NCBI RefSeq assembly: GCF_003573695.1
Contig: NC_039364.1
Location: 229,068,784 to 229,132,783, forward strand
Direction of reading: 5' to 3'
From: Papaver somniferum
Taxonomy: Eukaryota > Streptophyta > Magnoliopsida > Ranunculales > Papaveraceae
Length of the DNA stretch: 64,000 nucleotides
A program made the translations under genes and the position numbers. The notes beneath the pieces are model-generated. The model did not search any database. It saw only the letters and a list, made by a program, of their open reading frames with translations, and was not told the origin of the DNA. Each line of letters opens with the position of its first letter. Positions within the stretch are counted from its first letter, which is position 1. Shown here piece by piece: positions 1-12,386 of the stretch.

Positions 1-558
1 CCTGTTTCTATTTTTCAGCACGAATGTTGTTCAGATCTGATGAATGAGTCTCGATCAAACGTTTTTCTCTAATTGAATCTTCTCTAACAATATTTTCAAG
101 AGCACTAATTTTTTCACGCTGTAGGGTAGTTTCTTGAACAAGGTTTTCGATATTGTTAGAGAAGGACTCAACAATACTGTATAGTTCGCGTTCTCGACTA
201 AGAGACTTATCGAGTTCATTAATGAGCTGAGCATGTTTTTATTCAAGAGACTTTATTTTAGAATCTTGGAAATCAATAATCTCAGCAGATTTTTTTTAAA
301 ATTCTGGCTAGTTCCATTTCAGCTTTTGACATAGTGTCAATTGTCTCATCATGGCGAATGTTACCAGAATCTGATATCAAATACTTTCTACCTCATGATT
401 CAGAAGAATCAACTAAGGAGTTATCCTTTGAGGTAAGCCAATACACTTGGCGTAATCAAAAACTTTGGACGACATTCTTATGTGCGTGAGAATGAGACAA
501 TCTATCCACAGAAACCAGATTGCTACAAATACGGACTTATGAGGTCTTAACCCTGTTT
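1..558 (-). mobile_element. 5' internal leader of a Sirevirus-like Copia element
   Basis: This is the stretch just downstream, on the minus strand, of the LTR at 577-2994 and its primer-binding site. It begins the internal domain of an element that runs off the left edge. No frame is open for long. A weak gag-start-like segment on the minus strand (about 413-480) resembles nothing I can name firmly. The call rests on position after the primer site and on the same layout at 9512-9530 and 20929-20947. Confidence 0.6.
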
Positions 559-574
559 GCCTACTCTGATACCA
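559..574 (-). other. Primer-binding site (initiator Met tRNA type)
   Basis: On the minus strand this reads TGGTATCAGAGTAGGC, two bases after the LTR end. Plant Copia elements commonly prime from initiator Met tRNA with TGGTATCAGAGC, so the first 11 bases match the expected complement. It fixes the element's orientation (minus) and identifies the adjoining LTR as the 5' copy. Confidence 0.8.
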
Positions 575-576
575 AT

Positions 577-2994
577 TGAGAAAACGAGGGTCTAACAACC
601 ACACCCAATATTTCGTTTAGGCAATCTGTATGGACTAATATATTTCCAAGAGCATCAACTAGACAGTCAGACTCAATCAAGGATAATACATCCAAGAGTC
701 ATATCTCAATTTCTTAAATCAATCTGCAATCGAACGGATAAAAATCTGTGAGCCGGATTAATATGAGAAATAACTTGGATGGTACCAAAGACCAATATCC
801 AAGTGTCAATCAATTTATATCAACAACCAAAGGTTGAATTATCTAATTGATTGAACTACGCACAACCGGTGATATTTCAATTATATAAAAATATAATGCG
901 GAAAAGAAATAACACACATACCATAAATTTTGTTAATGAGGAAACCGTAAATGCAGAAAAACCACGGGACCTTGCCCAGATTTGAACACCACACTGTATT
1001 AAGCCGCTACAGACTCTAGCCTACTACCAATTAACTTCGGACTGGAATGTAGTTGAGGCCTAACCAATCTCACACTGATTAAGGTACAGTCGCGTTCCTT
1101 GCGCCACTTGAACCACGCCGGATTTTGCGTACTTGGTTCCCTTAGATGATCTCACCCACAACTAAGAGTAGCTACAACCCAAAGTCGAAGACTTGATAAA
1201 AAAATATGTCTCACACAGAAAAGTCTATTGAATAGATAAATCTGTGCCACACAGAAATATCTATGCGTTTTTGTTCCATCTTTTGATAAGTCAAGGTGAA
1301 CATGAACCAATTGATACACCGAACTTGTATTCCCGAAGAACAGCCTAGTAATGTCAATCACCTCAAAATAATCTTAATTGTATGGAAGTGAAATAAGATA
1401 TTGTGGATTCACAAACGATGGGACGAAAATGTTTGTAACTACTTTTTATCTTGCCTATCGGAGATTAAATCTCGAGCAAATCTTAGAGAAGATAGTACTT
1501 AACATGATAGAACAAAGTATGATCAAAACACGCAACTGCAGAGAAAATAGTTGGGTCTGGCTTCAGAATCCCAATGAAGTCTTCAAGTCGTTAACCTATA
1601 ATGGTTTTAAGAAAAACCTAGGTTAAAGGAGAATCGACCCTAGCCGCAACTAGTATCACACAGGAGGTGTGGGGATTCGGTTTTCCAGTTGCTAGAGTTC
1701 TCCCTTATATAGTCTTCAAATCAGGGTTTGCAATCAACGCTACCTTGGTAAAAAAGTACTCAATATTCACCGTTAGATGAAAACCTGATTAGAGTCAAGC
1801 TAATATCTTTCAACCGTTAGATCGAACTTAGATTGTTATACACAAATAAAATGTGACTTCATTTAGGTATGAGTAATCGTACCCAAACGTGTACACATAG
1901 TTGGCTCAACAATAGTTAACCGAAGTTAGCCATACGAACACTTTCATATCAAACTTGTTCATCTTAATCACAACTAGTTCAAATGACTCATAGAAGTATA
2001 CAAGACACAATTTAAGCAAAATCGATTTTGGTTCACTTGAATCATTTCATGAGCATTATATCCACGGTTTGCAAAAGATTGCATTCCTTAATATATAAGT
2101 ATATTTGTGCACGAAAAAACCGATTTTAGAACTTAACCCACTCAAATATGCAAACGGGTACGCATACTTAGAGTTTTGGACTTGGTCTGGGTTCGCCAGT
2201 ATGCGAACAAGTACGCATAATGTAGTAGGTGACCAAACTCAGTCGGTACGCATACGGGTATGCATACTAAGTTCCCGGACTTCAACTTATCAAACCAGTA
2301 CGCATACTATGGTTCCCGGACTTTGAATAAATTGCAGCAATTAGCATACAAGTACGCCTACTGTGTTATATCCAATCAATGTTTAATCGTCCTAAACTCC
2401 ATTTTAATCATTGAAACATTCTTGGAAGACGAGAATAACTATCTCATACAAACTATTAGCTTCAAAGCAATTTTCAAGTGATCAATAGATCAATACGAAA
2501 CATTCTGAATCTACATCAAATGATTGTCTCACACATATCATGTAAGATGTTACCAGACAATTTTTACATGATCATCTTTTGACTTTCGTCAAGAATAAAG
2601 ATGAACTTGGTTAAAGAGAAAGCTTACTAACACATATTTCGAGAAATATATAAGCGAGTTAAACTCAGCTTGAAATAGAAAATGTGTATAATATAAAATC
2701 TATATTGCTATATGACTCTCAATAAGAGATAGAATAGAAATAAACTTCTGAGTGATAGATGATTTCAAGTCTCCACATACCTTTTGTTGATGAATTTTCA
2801 CAATCTCGCCTTAGTAGTTCTTCGTCTTTAATCGATGAACGCCGTGAAGTCTAATGCTTAACTACACATTATATCCTAATCCGAGACATAGTCATAAGTA
2901 GACTAGAAATCAAGACTTATAGTTTTGGCAACTAAACTTGACAACAAGCTTGAGATAACAACGCTTGCGAGTTTGACCGAGCAGTGCTCTAACA
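577..2994 (-). repeat. 5' LTR of a Sirevirus-like Copia element
   Basis: The LTR is about 2.4 kb. On the minus strand it starts TGTTAGAGCACTGCTCGG at 2994 and ends CA at 577, before the primer site. The same start recurs at 4254 (+), 14182 (+), 23464 (-) and 45654 (-). A block at about 2130-2360 holds repeated GTACGCATAC-like palindromes. The small open frames inside it (for example 1152-1361 and 1378-1626) have no recognisable coding content. Its 5' edge abuts the internal region of a plus-strand relative, which suggests one copy inserted into another. Confidence 0.8.
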
Positions 2995-4253
2995 ATTTGA
3001 AGTTATCAAAGAAGTCTGAACTTCTTATTTTTCTAAGGAAACTTCTTATGTGAATTTATTCTTATGTTTTAAGAAGGATAACTAGGGTTTGGAATAACAA
3101 ATATTGTGATTACACATAGTTGTTTCAATGATTATCATCTTGCAATGTTTTTAGATTTATTTATCTAAATTCTAAAGTTATTTGGAAGATGATTTTTGAA
3201 GTATTAACCTTTATTGATTTTATATATTGCTAAACTATTAAATGGGATATGTTGTGTTTCGTCCGTGAACTATGATTATCTCATAAATGGTCAAAAGTTA
3301 AGTATATTGTGTCATTATGCAAATATTAATGAAAGATAGAATGAACTATTGAAAATTCCGCAGTATTGATCTTTCCCTGATCCACTTTTATGTGAAAGTA
3401 CTGTATGGCTCCGTGAGTTTTCTTATATTGAGTGTTTCCGATTAAATTAATCAATAAGATATTCTTCTGGTTAATTTATTCGAGTTTAATAGATACAAAT
3501 CCATGTGGTTTGTTAATGTCCAAAGAAATCCTTCTTTTCTTGTGAAAGTAAGGTCGCTCATGTTGTTCTTTCGGGATTGACATATAATGGGGGAGAGTTC
3601 TTAATTGAACTTGTGCTTAATTGCCATATCTTTATGGGGAGTGAGGTTGTTGAATATTGTAGGAGTTATCTTGTATCTTTATAAACTCCTTGATGAATAC
3701 ACTAAGTTTCGATTATGTGAAATCATCGAAACAAAGTTGATATGTTCTCTTCTAGTCATGAATTATCTCTTTGAGAATTTCATTATTAGCCCGTAGTTTT
3801 CGTACCTTTGCCAATTTATATTTACAAAAAGGGGGAGAATTAATGTGTAGTTCACAATATAAATACATATGGTTTACATATCATTATGTAAGGGGGGTGG
3901 TTTTCATTGTGAGATGAAGTATTAACTAAGGGGGAGTTATACATATCACTATAGTATTATTGTCAAAGTTGTGATACAATTGGACTTTGATTTTGTGTAA
4001 TAATACTGTGATATTGTATAACAATGATTGAGAACATCTATTTTATTATTGTTACGGCTATGGATCTTCAATAACAATGATCCTAAGTTGAACACGTTCA
4101 GAATCCCTGGAGTACTCTGAGTAGCGAAGAATTCAAGGAATGTTGAAGAGCCAAGGAAATCAAGCATGATGGATGAGAAGCTACAAAATTTATTTATTTT
4201 GTAATCCATATGTATTGATAGTTTTGTCACTAAAATTGACAAAGGGGGGAGAT
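2995..4253 (+). mobile_element. 3' internal region of a plus-strand Sirevirus-like element
   Basis: This non-coding stretch matches the reverse complement of about 47000-47250 and ends at the LTR start at 4254. It holds five purine tracts of the GGGGGAG type at about 3588, 3831, 3891, 3928 and 4241. Multiplied polypurine tracts before the 3' LTR are a known Sirevirus trait. No integrase, reverse transcriptase or RNase H frame is visible. Confidence 0.7.
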
Positions 4254-5842
4254 TGTTAAAGCATTGCTCGGTCGAACTCGCAAGCGTTGCTATCTCAAGC
4301 TTTTTTGTCAAGTTTAGTTGATCAAAACTATATACTTGATTTCTACTCTACTTATAGATATGTCTCGGATTAGGATAGAAAGTGTAGTTGAGCTTTAGAC
4401 TTCATGGCGTTCATCGATTGAAGACGAAGATCTACTGAGCAAAGCTTGGAGGAACTTCATCAACAAAAGGTATGTGGAGACTAAAACTTATCTATCACTT
4501 AGAAGTCTATTCTATTCTATCTTCTAATGAGACTAAGTCTTATAACTATATAAACTTTTACATTATGCATATTTGATATTTCGAGCTGAGTTTATATCGC
4601 TTATCTATTTATCGAAATATGTGGTGAAAGCTTTTCGCTTTAACTATGTTCATCATTATTCTTGACGAGTTTAGTTGGAGACAATTTATTTGTTGGAAAC
4701 TAGATATTAAGTCAAAAGATGATCATGTGTAAATTTCCTTGAAACATCTTACATGATTTGTGTGAGACAATCATTTGATGTCGACTTGGAAAGTTTCGTA
4801 TTGATCATTCGATCACTTGAAAATTAGTTGAAGCTAATGGTATGTGTGAGACAACCATTGTCGTCTTCTAAGGATGTTTCAATAATTGAAATCAGAGTTT
4901 AGAACAACTAACTATGTCTAGATACAACACGGTTTGCAGACCTAGTATGCGAACCGTATTGTGATAATTCAGGTCCGGAACCTTGTTTGCGTACCTAATA
5001 TGAGAACGGTTTCACCTGAGTTGGGTCCGGAACGGCTGTTCGCGTACCTGGTTTGCGAACGGATAGACAAGGCCAAAGTATGAAACTATTGTTTGCATAC
5101 ATGGTTTGCGAACACAGTGGTTAAATTATAAAATCGGTTAAGTAAGATTCGCTTACTCATAAACTAAAACATTTATGAATTAAGGAATGCAATATTTGCA
5201 AACCATGTGGCTTAATGTTCATGAATTGATTCTTGTATAAGTACTTTGTACAATTACGAATCACTTCGATTTTGTTTCAATTTGTTCATATATATTTCTA
5301 TGATATAGTGAAAAATTGAAGAACTCTATTTGAAACACAATTATATTCATTTGATTATCTTTCATGATTGATTGATCATCATATTTGATCTAGAAGTGTT
5401 AGATGAATGTGGTTAAGACAAAAGCGTTCAGATGGCTAACTTCGGTTAACTATTATTGAGCCAACTCAATATACACGTTTAGGTACGGTTACTTATATCT
5501 AAATGAAGGTATATTTCATTTGTGTGTAACAAGCTAAGACCATCTAGCGATGGAGATTGATTGATTTATTTTAAAGCAGAATTAGCTTGAATCTTAAATC
5601 AGGTTTTCATCTAATGGTGAATATTGAATGCTTTGTTACTAACCATTCTTAGCTTTGACTAAAATCAAACCCTGATTTGAAAGACTATATAAGGAAGAAC
5701 TCTAGCAATGGAAAACCTAATCCCCACACTTTTGTGTGTTCGTAGTTGCGTACTAGAGTCGTTTCTCCTTTAGCCTAGGTTTTTCCTAAAACCATTATAG
5801 GTTAACAACTTAATTAAAAACTTCATTGGGATTCGTAGAACT
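4254..5842 (+). repeat. 3' LTR, truncated, plus strand
   Basis: It begins TGTTAAAGCATTGCTCGG right after the polypurine tract and AGATT, so it is a 3' LTR read on the plus strand. It covers about 1.6 kb and breaks at about 5842, where sequence switches to minus-oriented internal DNA of the same family. The block at about 4920-5125 holds repeats such as TTTGCGAAC and TTCGCGTAC. Compared with the full 2.4 kb LTRs, about 0.8 kb of the end is missing. Confidence 0.75.
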
Positions 5843-7260
5843 ACACATTAATTCTCCCCATTTTTGTCAATAAAATTGGCAAAGGTACAAGAACGGGATC
5901 CTCATGAAATTTCTGAGAAGAGACGTTTCATAGACTTAGAAGAAAAAAATACATACCAACTTAATTTAGATGCAATCATGAAGCCGAAGCTAAATTCATT
6001 CATCAAGGAGTTTTAAGATACAAGATAACCCCTATAAAATTCCACAGCCGCACACCCCGCAAGATATTACCATTAAGCACAAGTTCAAAAGAACTCTCCC
6101 ACATTTGATGTCATTCCCGAAATAACAACAAGAGCGACCTTACTCCAGAGATAAGGATTTATAAATTGGATTTTAGAAAACCCACAAGGAGATATGATTT
6201 AAGAACCAATCATTAAAAGTCTCTCATGAGATCATGTTACTAAAAAAGTTTAAAACTATCTCATGGTAACAATACACAATATGTGATCATGAAGATCAAG
6301 TATTGTGATCATCTTTTCTAAGATACAAACTTGTATAAACAAGACTTGATATGCTTAGAAGAAAGAATAAACTTTTCCACAAGGATTTACACCAAGAATG
6401 GTTACCATAAGAGTATGAAAAAATTTCTTTGACAATAAAAACCAACATCCATGGCTTTGATAATTGCTTCTAATCTTTTAAATTTAAGAATTTCAATCAC
6501 AAATCAAGTTAGGTAATTAAGACTCATACATGTGGTATCTAGCCATATGATCACTTCCATATAAACCATGTTCTTCTTCACCATAACTAGTTCAATTGAC
6601 TCAAATGAACTAGTTAGAGAGTTGTTCAATTGCTATGAGATCTTATGTAACTACACAAGACACAATTGAAACAAAGATGATTCGATTCGATGGATCGATT
6701 CATGAACTTTATAGCTACGGTTTGCATAAAGCATTCCTTAGTAATTTAAGTTTCATGTCCAGAGCACATCTTTAGATCATAACCACTTAAGCTCAAAAAC
6801 AAGTTCGCGGACTTAAGATAACCGACAGAGTTTTCCAAACTCAGCAGAAAATCTCGGCAAGGAGACTTCCGCCAGTTCGCGGACTAAACGCGCAAATGAG
6901 TTTTTGGAAAACCCAGCAGAAATTCTCGGTAAGAGAACTTCCGACAGTTCTCGGTCTGGGTTCACGGACTTGGCAAAGCCAATTCCTCGGTTTCTCTTGA
7001 TCAACAAAGTTCGAAAACTTAGGTTCAAGGAATACATGGTTATGTAATCTAAACCCTCATTCCAATCATTGAGACATTCTCAGAGGACGTTATATAACCA
7101 TTATTCACATACCGTTTCACGTCAGAACAGTTCTCAAAGTAATTGAAACTTTTCATGACTTTCGTCACTAGGTGAAGATAAACTTGATTGAAGCGAAAGC
7201 TTACCAACACATGTTTCGAGGAATATATAAGCGAGTTAAACTCAGCTCGAAACAATAAAT
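5843..7260 (-). mobile_element. Rearranged Sirevirus-like fragments (internal plus LTR)
   Basis: Bases 5843 to about 6500 align by eye with 46048-46500, the 3' non-coding internal part of the minus-strand element at the right. From about 6540 to 7260 the sequence instead matches the middle of the LTR (compare 44710-45300), including TTCGCGGAC repeats at about 6800-6970. In an intact element the LTR should come first in plus coordinates, so the order is wrong and the segment is a rearranged mosaic. Three short minus open frames here have no coding support. Confidence 0.65.
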
Positions 7261-7368
7261 TGTTCCACATATTCAGAAATTTCCCAACTTAATATGTGCG
7301 CCCCAATTCTTTTGCAATCCTCACCGCATTTATTAGGGCTTCTTGGAGAGGATGCACTTTCAACACAA

Positions 7369-9443
7369 TCAGGTTGTGTTGAGGTGAGAAAAATCTTGCT
7401 CACTACAGGTATTCGAAACAAAATCATGCATGGACTCTAGGAATTTAAAAACTTCCTTGAAACTTTCAATAAATGTTCCATACCTTTTTAAGATGTTATC
7501 CCTTGTCAAACTCTTGTCTGGGAGATCCTTTTTAATATAACTCGTTGCTTTATTGGTCTTCTTTGGTACCCATTTCTGAGTAGCTTTTGGAGCAACGCAT
7601 TTCTTTTTCTCCCCAATATAATTGTGAAACTTCTTTGGGGGAATACTGAAAGAACTGATATTATGAGACTCAGTTTTTCTCCAGTTTGGAACATCAGATC
7701 TTGTCATCCTAACATAATCATATCTGGTTTTATCTCGCTTAAGAAATCTGCAAATCCTTTGCAAGTGACCTGGTTTTCCACAATAAAAACAATGTTTAGT
7801 ATAATGGAAAAAGTTATGTTTAGTATTACCTGAATGTGTATGTGCTTGCTTTGGAGCTTTGTAGGATTTCTTCTTTTCGCCATCCGTAGTTGGTAGAGAT
7901 ACTTTATTTTTGTCAACCGTGGAAGGTTTTGGTTGAGAAGAATATTTAGCTTTGAAAAAATTTACCTCTTTGCAAATACTAGGAGCGTGTATTCCTTCAT
8001 AGCCCAATCCTCTGTATCACGATGAATTCTACATGCTCCCAATATCGAGGTTAATTTATCTAAGTTGCTATTTCTAGACAAACTCTCTTTTAAGCTCAAG
8101 TTTTCTTCTTCCAAACTTTTGACCTTCTCAAGTGCAATAACTAGATCATTCTTGGATGATTCACATTGAACTTTGAGATCTTCTCGTTTCGAATCAAATA
8201 ACAAGTTCATCTCAATATTCTCCAAGTCATCTAGCTTTGCTTGAAGAGTAACTTCCCAATCTCGACCTTCGGCAATTTCTTCTTTAAGCTTTCGTATTTC
8301 GTTGAGATAATCTCTTGCACCAATAGAATCAAGTTGGTCTTGCAAGTATTTATTCCGACTACGAAGTCTGTCATATTTAACTTTCTCACCGAAAATGGTG
8401 CTTTCAGCCTCCGAGAGTTTCCGATGACTTTATTTAAGAAGATTATTAGCTACTGGATCATCATGGAACACTCTTCGTCAGAATCAGAATCAGTATCAGA
8501 AAGAATTTTTCCAGAAGCTAATGCAACCTCGCCTATGAGCTCTTGAGGATTATAATATTCAGGTCCATCATCAAGAGTATGTAAGTCTGCTGCATATGCC
8601 GATTTTCTACGACTCCAGCTAGGACATACTGCAGACAAGTGACCGAAACCACGACAGTTATAGCATTGTACATCATCCTTAAGAGATGTTACACTTTTAG
8701 AAAAACTCTTTTCCTGTCTCTCAAGAATTTTCTAAATTGTCGCGGAGTAACGTCCTTAGTATCTGGCGAACCAGATTTATCCTTAGAGGATTCAGAATTG
8801 TTTGCAGCTTTAAGAGAAATCATCTCTTTTCTTGCGTGTTCATTATCAAAGATCTTTAACTTTCCACCAAGAGTACTTCTGGAGAGTGTAGAAAGATCGT
8901 TTCCTTCTTCATGGCATGTTTCTTAGACTCGTATCTTGATGGTAGAGACCTGAGAATTTTTCACACAATATCTTTCTGCGGAATAGTTTTTCCTAATGAA
9001 AAAGAGGATTTAACTATTTGAGAAAGTCTTTGGTTAAACTCATCAAAGGTTTCATCATCAGACATGCGAAGGTTTTCCCAGTCAGAAGCTGGATTTTGAA
9101 GACTTGCTTCTTTCTCTGAGGCATTCCCTTCTAATACGGTTTCTAAGATATCCAAAGTATATTTAGACTTATTGCACGTAGTCACGTTGTGCTGAAGATC
9201 TGGGGTAATGGCATGGATGATAGCATTCAAACCGTCGGAGTTTTGCTTTGCAGCAAGTATCTCGGCAGGACTGTATTCACCAATGTTCTTGGGAACATTT
9301 ACATCTCCAACTTCCACAACGGGAACATCATAGCGATTAACTATATATACCCATGATTGAAAATCACGTGCTTGAAGAAAAGCTCGCATAGCAATTTTCC
9401 ATCATAAGTAATTAGTGTCATCGAAGGATGGTGGTACGTTCAT
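7369..9443 (-). pseudogene. Sirevirus-like gag, broken
   Basis: Gag packages element RNA into cytoplasmic particles. Reading down the minus strand, the likely start is the ATG at 9443-9441, with an in-frame stop about 13 codons later. A UBN2/Retrotran_gag-type domain follows (9389-8961). A first zinc knuckle near 8660-8615 has the CX2CX4HX4C pattern (CYNCRGFGHLSAVC). A glutamate- and lysine-rich coiled coil lies at 8345-7962. A second knuckle (CFYCGKPGHLQRIC) lies near 7790-7750, and the frame ends at 7369. Knuckle, coiled coil, knuckle is the layout of Sirevirus gag. Several frame breaks separate the pieces. No pol frame follows; the sequence passes straight into 3' non-coding DNA. Confidence 0.8.
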
Positions 9444-9511
9444 AGAGATAACACCTCTGTCCATAGAATCAGATTGCTACAAACACAGACTTATGAGGTC
9501 TTAGCGTGTTT

Positions 9512-9527
9512 GCCTGCTTTGATACCA
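9512..9527 (-). other. Primer-binding site, minus-strand element
   Basis: It reads TGGTATCAAAGCAGGC on the minus strand, between an LTR end (CA at 9530) and the gag start at 9443. It is an initiator-Met-tRNA-type site with one change relative to TGGTATCAGAGC. Confidence 0.8.
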
Positions 9528-9529
9528 AT

Positions 9530-10240
9530 TGAAAAAGCGGGGGTCTAACAACACCACCCAATATTTCGTTTGGAAATCTAAATAGACAAACTCCAATATA
9601 CTTTCAGGAAAATCAACTAAACAGTTAGACTCAATCTATCAAAAGTATATCAAAGAGTTTTATATCTCTATCTCTTGATTCAATCCTCAATCAGCAAATA
9701 GGGATTTGCGAGCCCGATTGAATATAAGAGGATTAACTTGAATGGTACCAAAGACCAATGTTCAAGTGTCAATCAATTCACTCAACAACCCTAAGGCCGG
9801 ATACAAGAACTGATTGATCTTAACGTACAAACTGTGATATTACTATTATATAAATAAAATATAATGCGGAAAATAAATAACACATATACCAGAATTTTGG
9901 AAACGAGGAAACCGCAAATGTAGAAAAACCCCGGGACCTAGTCCAGAATAAGCACACACTCATAATAAGCTGTTACACCAGATTCCTACTACCTATTCAG
10001 ACTAGATGTAATACCTTCTTCAACACTTGTAGAACTCCTAGCAGAATACCGATTCTCTTTAGTAAATCTTCACACAAATCTTCTAGCAGAACCCAAAGTT
10101 CTCTTTAGAAGATACACCATAACGATCGATACGATTTGATATTTTGTTTGCACAAAACACCAGTTTGATTTCTCTTTATATGTGAATCAAGGTTTTGGAA
10201 ATCTTGTGTTTATTTTGATAAAAAAAAATACTAGGTAAAA
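9530..10240 (-). repeat. Partial 5' LTR, minus strand
   Basis: This is the last roughly 700 bases of the family LTR (compare 577-1300 and 43326-44050), including the segment with AATGCGGAAAATAAATAACA. The 5' portion of the LTR is absent. The right limit is approximate, because sequence similarity fades before the plus-strand primer site at 10387. Confidence 0.65.
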
Positions 10241-10386
10241 TGAATACCAAAACAAACTTGTAGATTAGGGTTTTAACTTACAATCAGTATGCGTATACAC
10301 AAGGAGTCCGTGAACCTGATTTCCGTAAGTAAACTTGGGTGATTCCAAAGATCAATTTCCAAGTTAAGTAAACTCTCCTTTTCAAT

Positions 10387-10402
10387 TGTTATCAGAGCAG
10401 GC
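10387..10402 (+). other. Degenerate primer-binding site, plus-strand element
   Basis: The plus strand reads TGTTATCAGAGCAGGC after a terminal CA at 10383-10384. It is one change from the initiator-Met-tRNA complement. It opens a plus-strand element whose 3' LTR starts at 14182. Its 5' LTR is not intact; only its last few bases look similar to the LTR end at 20066. Confidence 0.6.
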
Positions 10403-10454
10403 AAACACGAAAATATCTAACAATCTGTGTTTGGTGCGATCCAACCTATAAGAT

Positions 10455-11649
10455 ATGGGCCAAAGCAAAGTTAAGCGAGAGAGAAAACTAAAGAAAGGCT
10501 CAATTAACGTATCACAAGATGTGTGCTCAAAAGGAGATTGTTCTTCAATATCGGATTGCTCAATTGATGAGATTTATAATGAGACATTTTTGAGTTCTAT
10601 TCTTGAGATTTCTAATGAAAGATCAAGTGTGAAAACTTCTGAACTGAAGGAATTAAGTAAACAATTTCTTTTCTGCTCTAATGAACTTCTTTCAACACTT
10701 GAAATACAATGAGATTTAACTTTAAGGTTTGAAAATCTCTATGAAGAGCATAAATTGCTAAGAATAGAATTCACACAACAAGTTTGTGACTACGAAAAAA
10801 GGATGAATATTGAACGTCATCATGTAGAGACTTGTGAAAAAGGTCTGGAAAAATCTCGAGAAAAAATTTGTCTTCTGGAAAAAGAGCTTGATGACTCTAA
10901 AGTAAACATGAACTATCAACAAGAGTGTTTCAAGGAAAAATAAAAAGGTCTTCTTTCAAACATAAAATGTTTAGAGGAAACTCTTAACTCTACTCTTGAT
11001 GAAAATACTTGATTAAAAGAGGAAATCTCTATGCTGAGAAAACTTAATGAAAGCTCAACCAACTTATCTTCCTTGTTGGAAATAGGCAGAAGTCATGGTG
11101 ACACACGTGGTTTAGGATATGAAGGTAGTAGAACTGCTATTCCCAACTGTGAAATAAAGTTTGTCAAATCTGTGTGTACTCAAATAGAGGATTCTCTAAA
11201 AGGAAATACTGAACATAGCAGTGGAGAAACTAGTAGGGACAAAGAATCAATTGATGTTCTTTCAAACCAGAAGAAGAAAGCTCATGAAGAAAGGAAGAAA
11301 TCTAATCCACGAAGAGTAGAGAAAAACAAAGGAGTTCTCAACAATCTTGCATGCACAAACAGGTAACAACCAATAATGTAACTCTTATAATACAAAATGT
11401 TATTATTCTTGTGGTAGTAAAAAACATGTTCAGAAGATGTGCAAGATTCGTAAAATGCAAAATGCTCTTCGTTTTGTTTCAAGAGAGTTGGGAAAAATAA
11501 ACAGTATTCCTAGATTGTTAACCAACAAAGTAAAGGACTATTATACTGATTCCTGGTCTACTCAGTATATACCGAATCATACAGAAAGGGGCATAAGAAA
11601 AATGATTTCAAACGAGCAAGCTCTGCCTCTCATCCTTTTAAAGGAATAA
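10455..11649 (+). pseudogene. Gag-like coiled-coil and zinc-knuckle remains
   Basis: Three plus-strand open segments (10455-10712, 10755-10943, 11031-11366) and a fourth (11437-11649) are separated by stops or shifts. They encode a charged, helix-prone product. Around 11070-11120 is a motif GDTRGLGYEG, which parallels the segment after the coiled coil in Sirevirus gag. Around 11395-11440 is a knuckle-like run, CYYSCGSKKHVQKMC, with one extra residue between the first two cysteines. The UBN2 part of gag and its first knuckle are missing. It is probably a decayed or shortened gag of a non-autonomous element. Confidence 0.6.
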
Positions 11650-12137
11650 ACTCTGGATCATTTTTTGATTATGATGACATATCATTTCTCAAGGTGTGGA
11701 AGAGAAAGAACAGTCAAAAATAATGCACTGTTTCTTATGAACGAATTTCTCTGTACCCATACACTTCGGTGTTTGTAGAAATTTGTTTAAAATGGGTAAT
11801 TCTAGTTATTTCCTTTTGAAAAGGATTATCGAAAATCTTTATATAAAAGGTTTCTTTTTATAAGTGGTTAAAATCTTGTAAGATCCGAATTCTTATTTGA
11901 ATTTTTCTTGATTTCCAATAATGAAAGACCTAAAGAATGATATATCTAATTTGATATACTCATGTAGAGTTCATGATCTATTGACTAGAGAAATTCATAT
12001 AATTCTCTTCACTGAGAACGAGAGATCATACAGTGAATTTGTGGGAGAATATTGTATCCAGGAAAGTGGAAAGTGTTTTGGATTCCTCTAATAAAGGAAG
12101 ATTTGAGATCTGTTCTGGTTTGTGTTTTTATTAGATC

Positions 12138-12386
12138 ATGCCATCTCTTACTGAAGTAACGGCTACAAGTTTATGTGAAGGAGTTCTTGAACTGATAGGA
12201 AGAAAGGAACTTCTGAAGGAATTATCTTCTGTTGCCCGAAAGGAAATTATTTTTCATGATGTTTGTTGGGCATCTTATAGAGACTTTCGTGATCTTCAAA
12301 TGATTAATTTTCACTCTACCAATCTTGAAATGTTTGAAGAAAACCTTGATGAAATCATGGAAACTGAGGATAATAAGGATGAATAA
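12138..12386 (+). CDS. Unknown 82-residue ORF inside a Copia-like element
   Basis: This clean 82-codon frame lies downstream of the gag-like remains and upstream of the non-coding 3' region. The product is acidic at its C-terminus (ends EDNKDE) and has no motif I recognise, no signal peptide and no membrane segment. A helical N-terminal half (SLCEGVLELIGRKELLKEL) is plausible. It may be a gag tail, an accessory ORF or chance. No host gene context surrounds it. Confidence 0.3.
   Translation: MPSLTEVTATSLCEGVLELIGRKELLKELSSVARKEIIFHDVCWASYRDFRDLQMINFHSTNLEMFEENLDEIMETEDNKDE

Noticed and set aside
1378..1626. 82-codon plus frame in the first LTR
   Set aside because: It lies in LTR sequence whose equivalents in sister copies are not open, so coding is unlikely.
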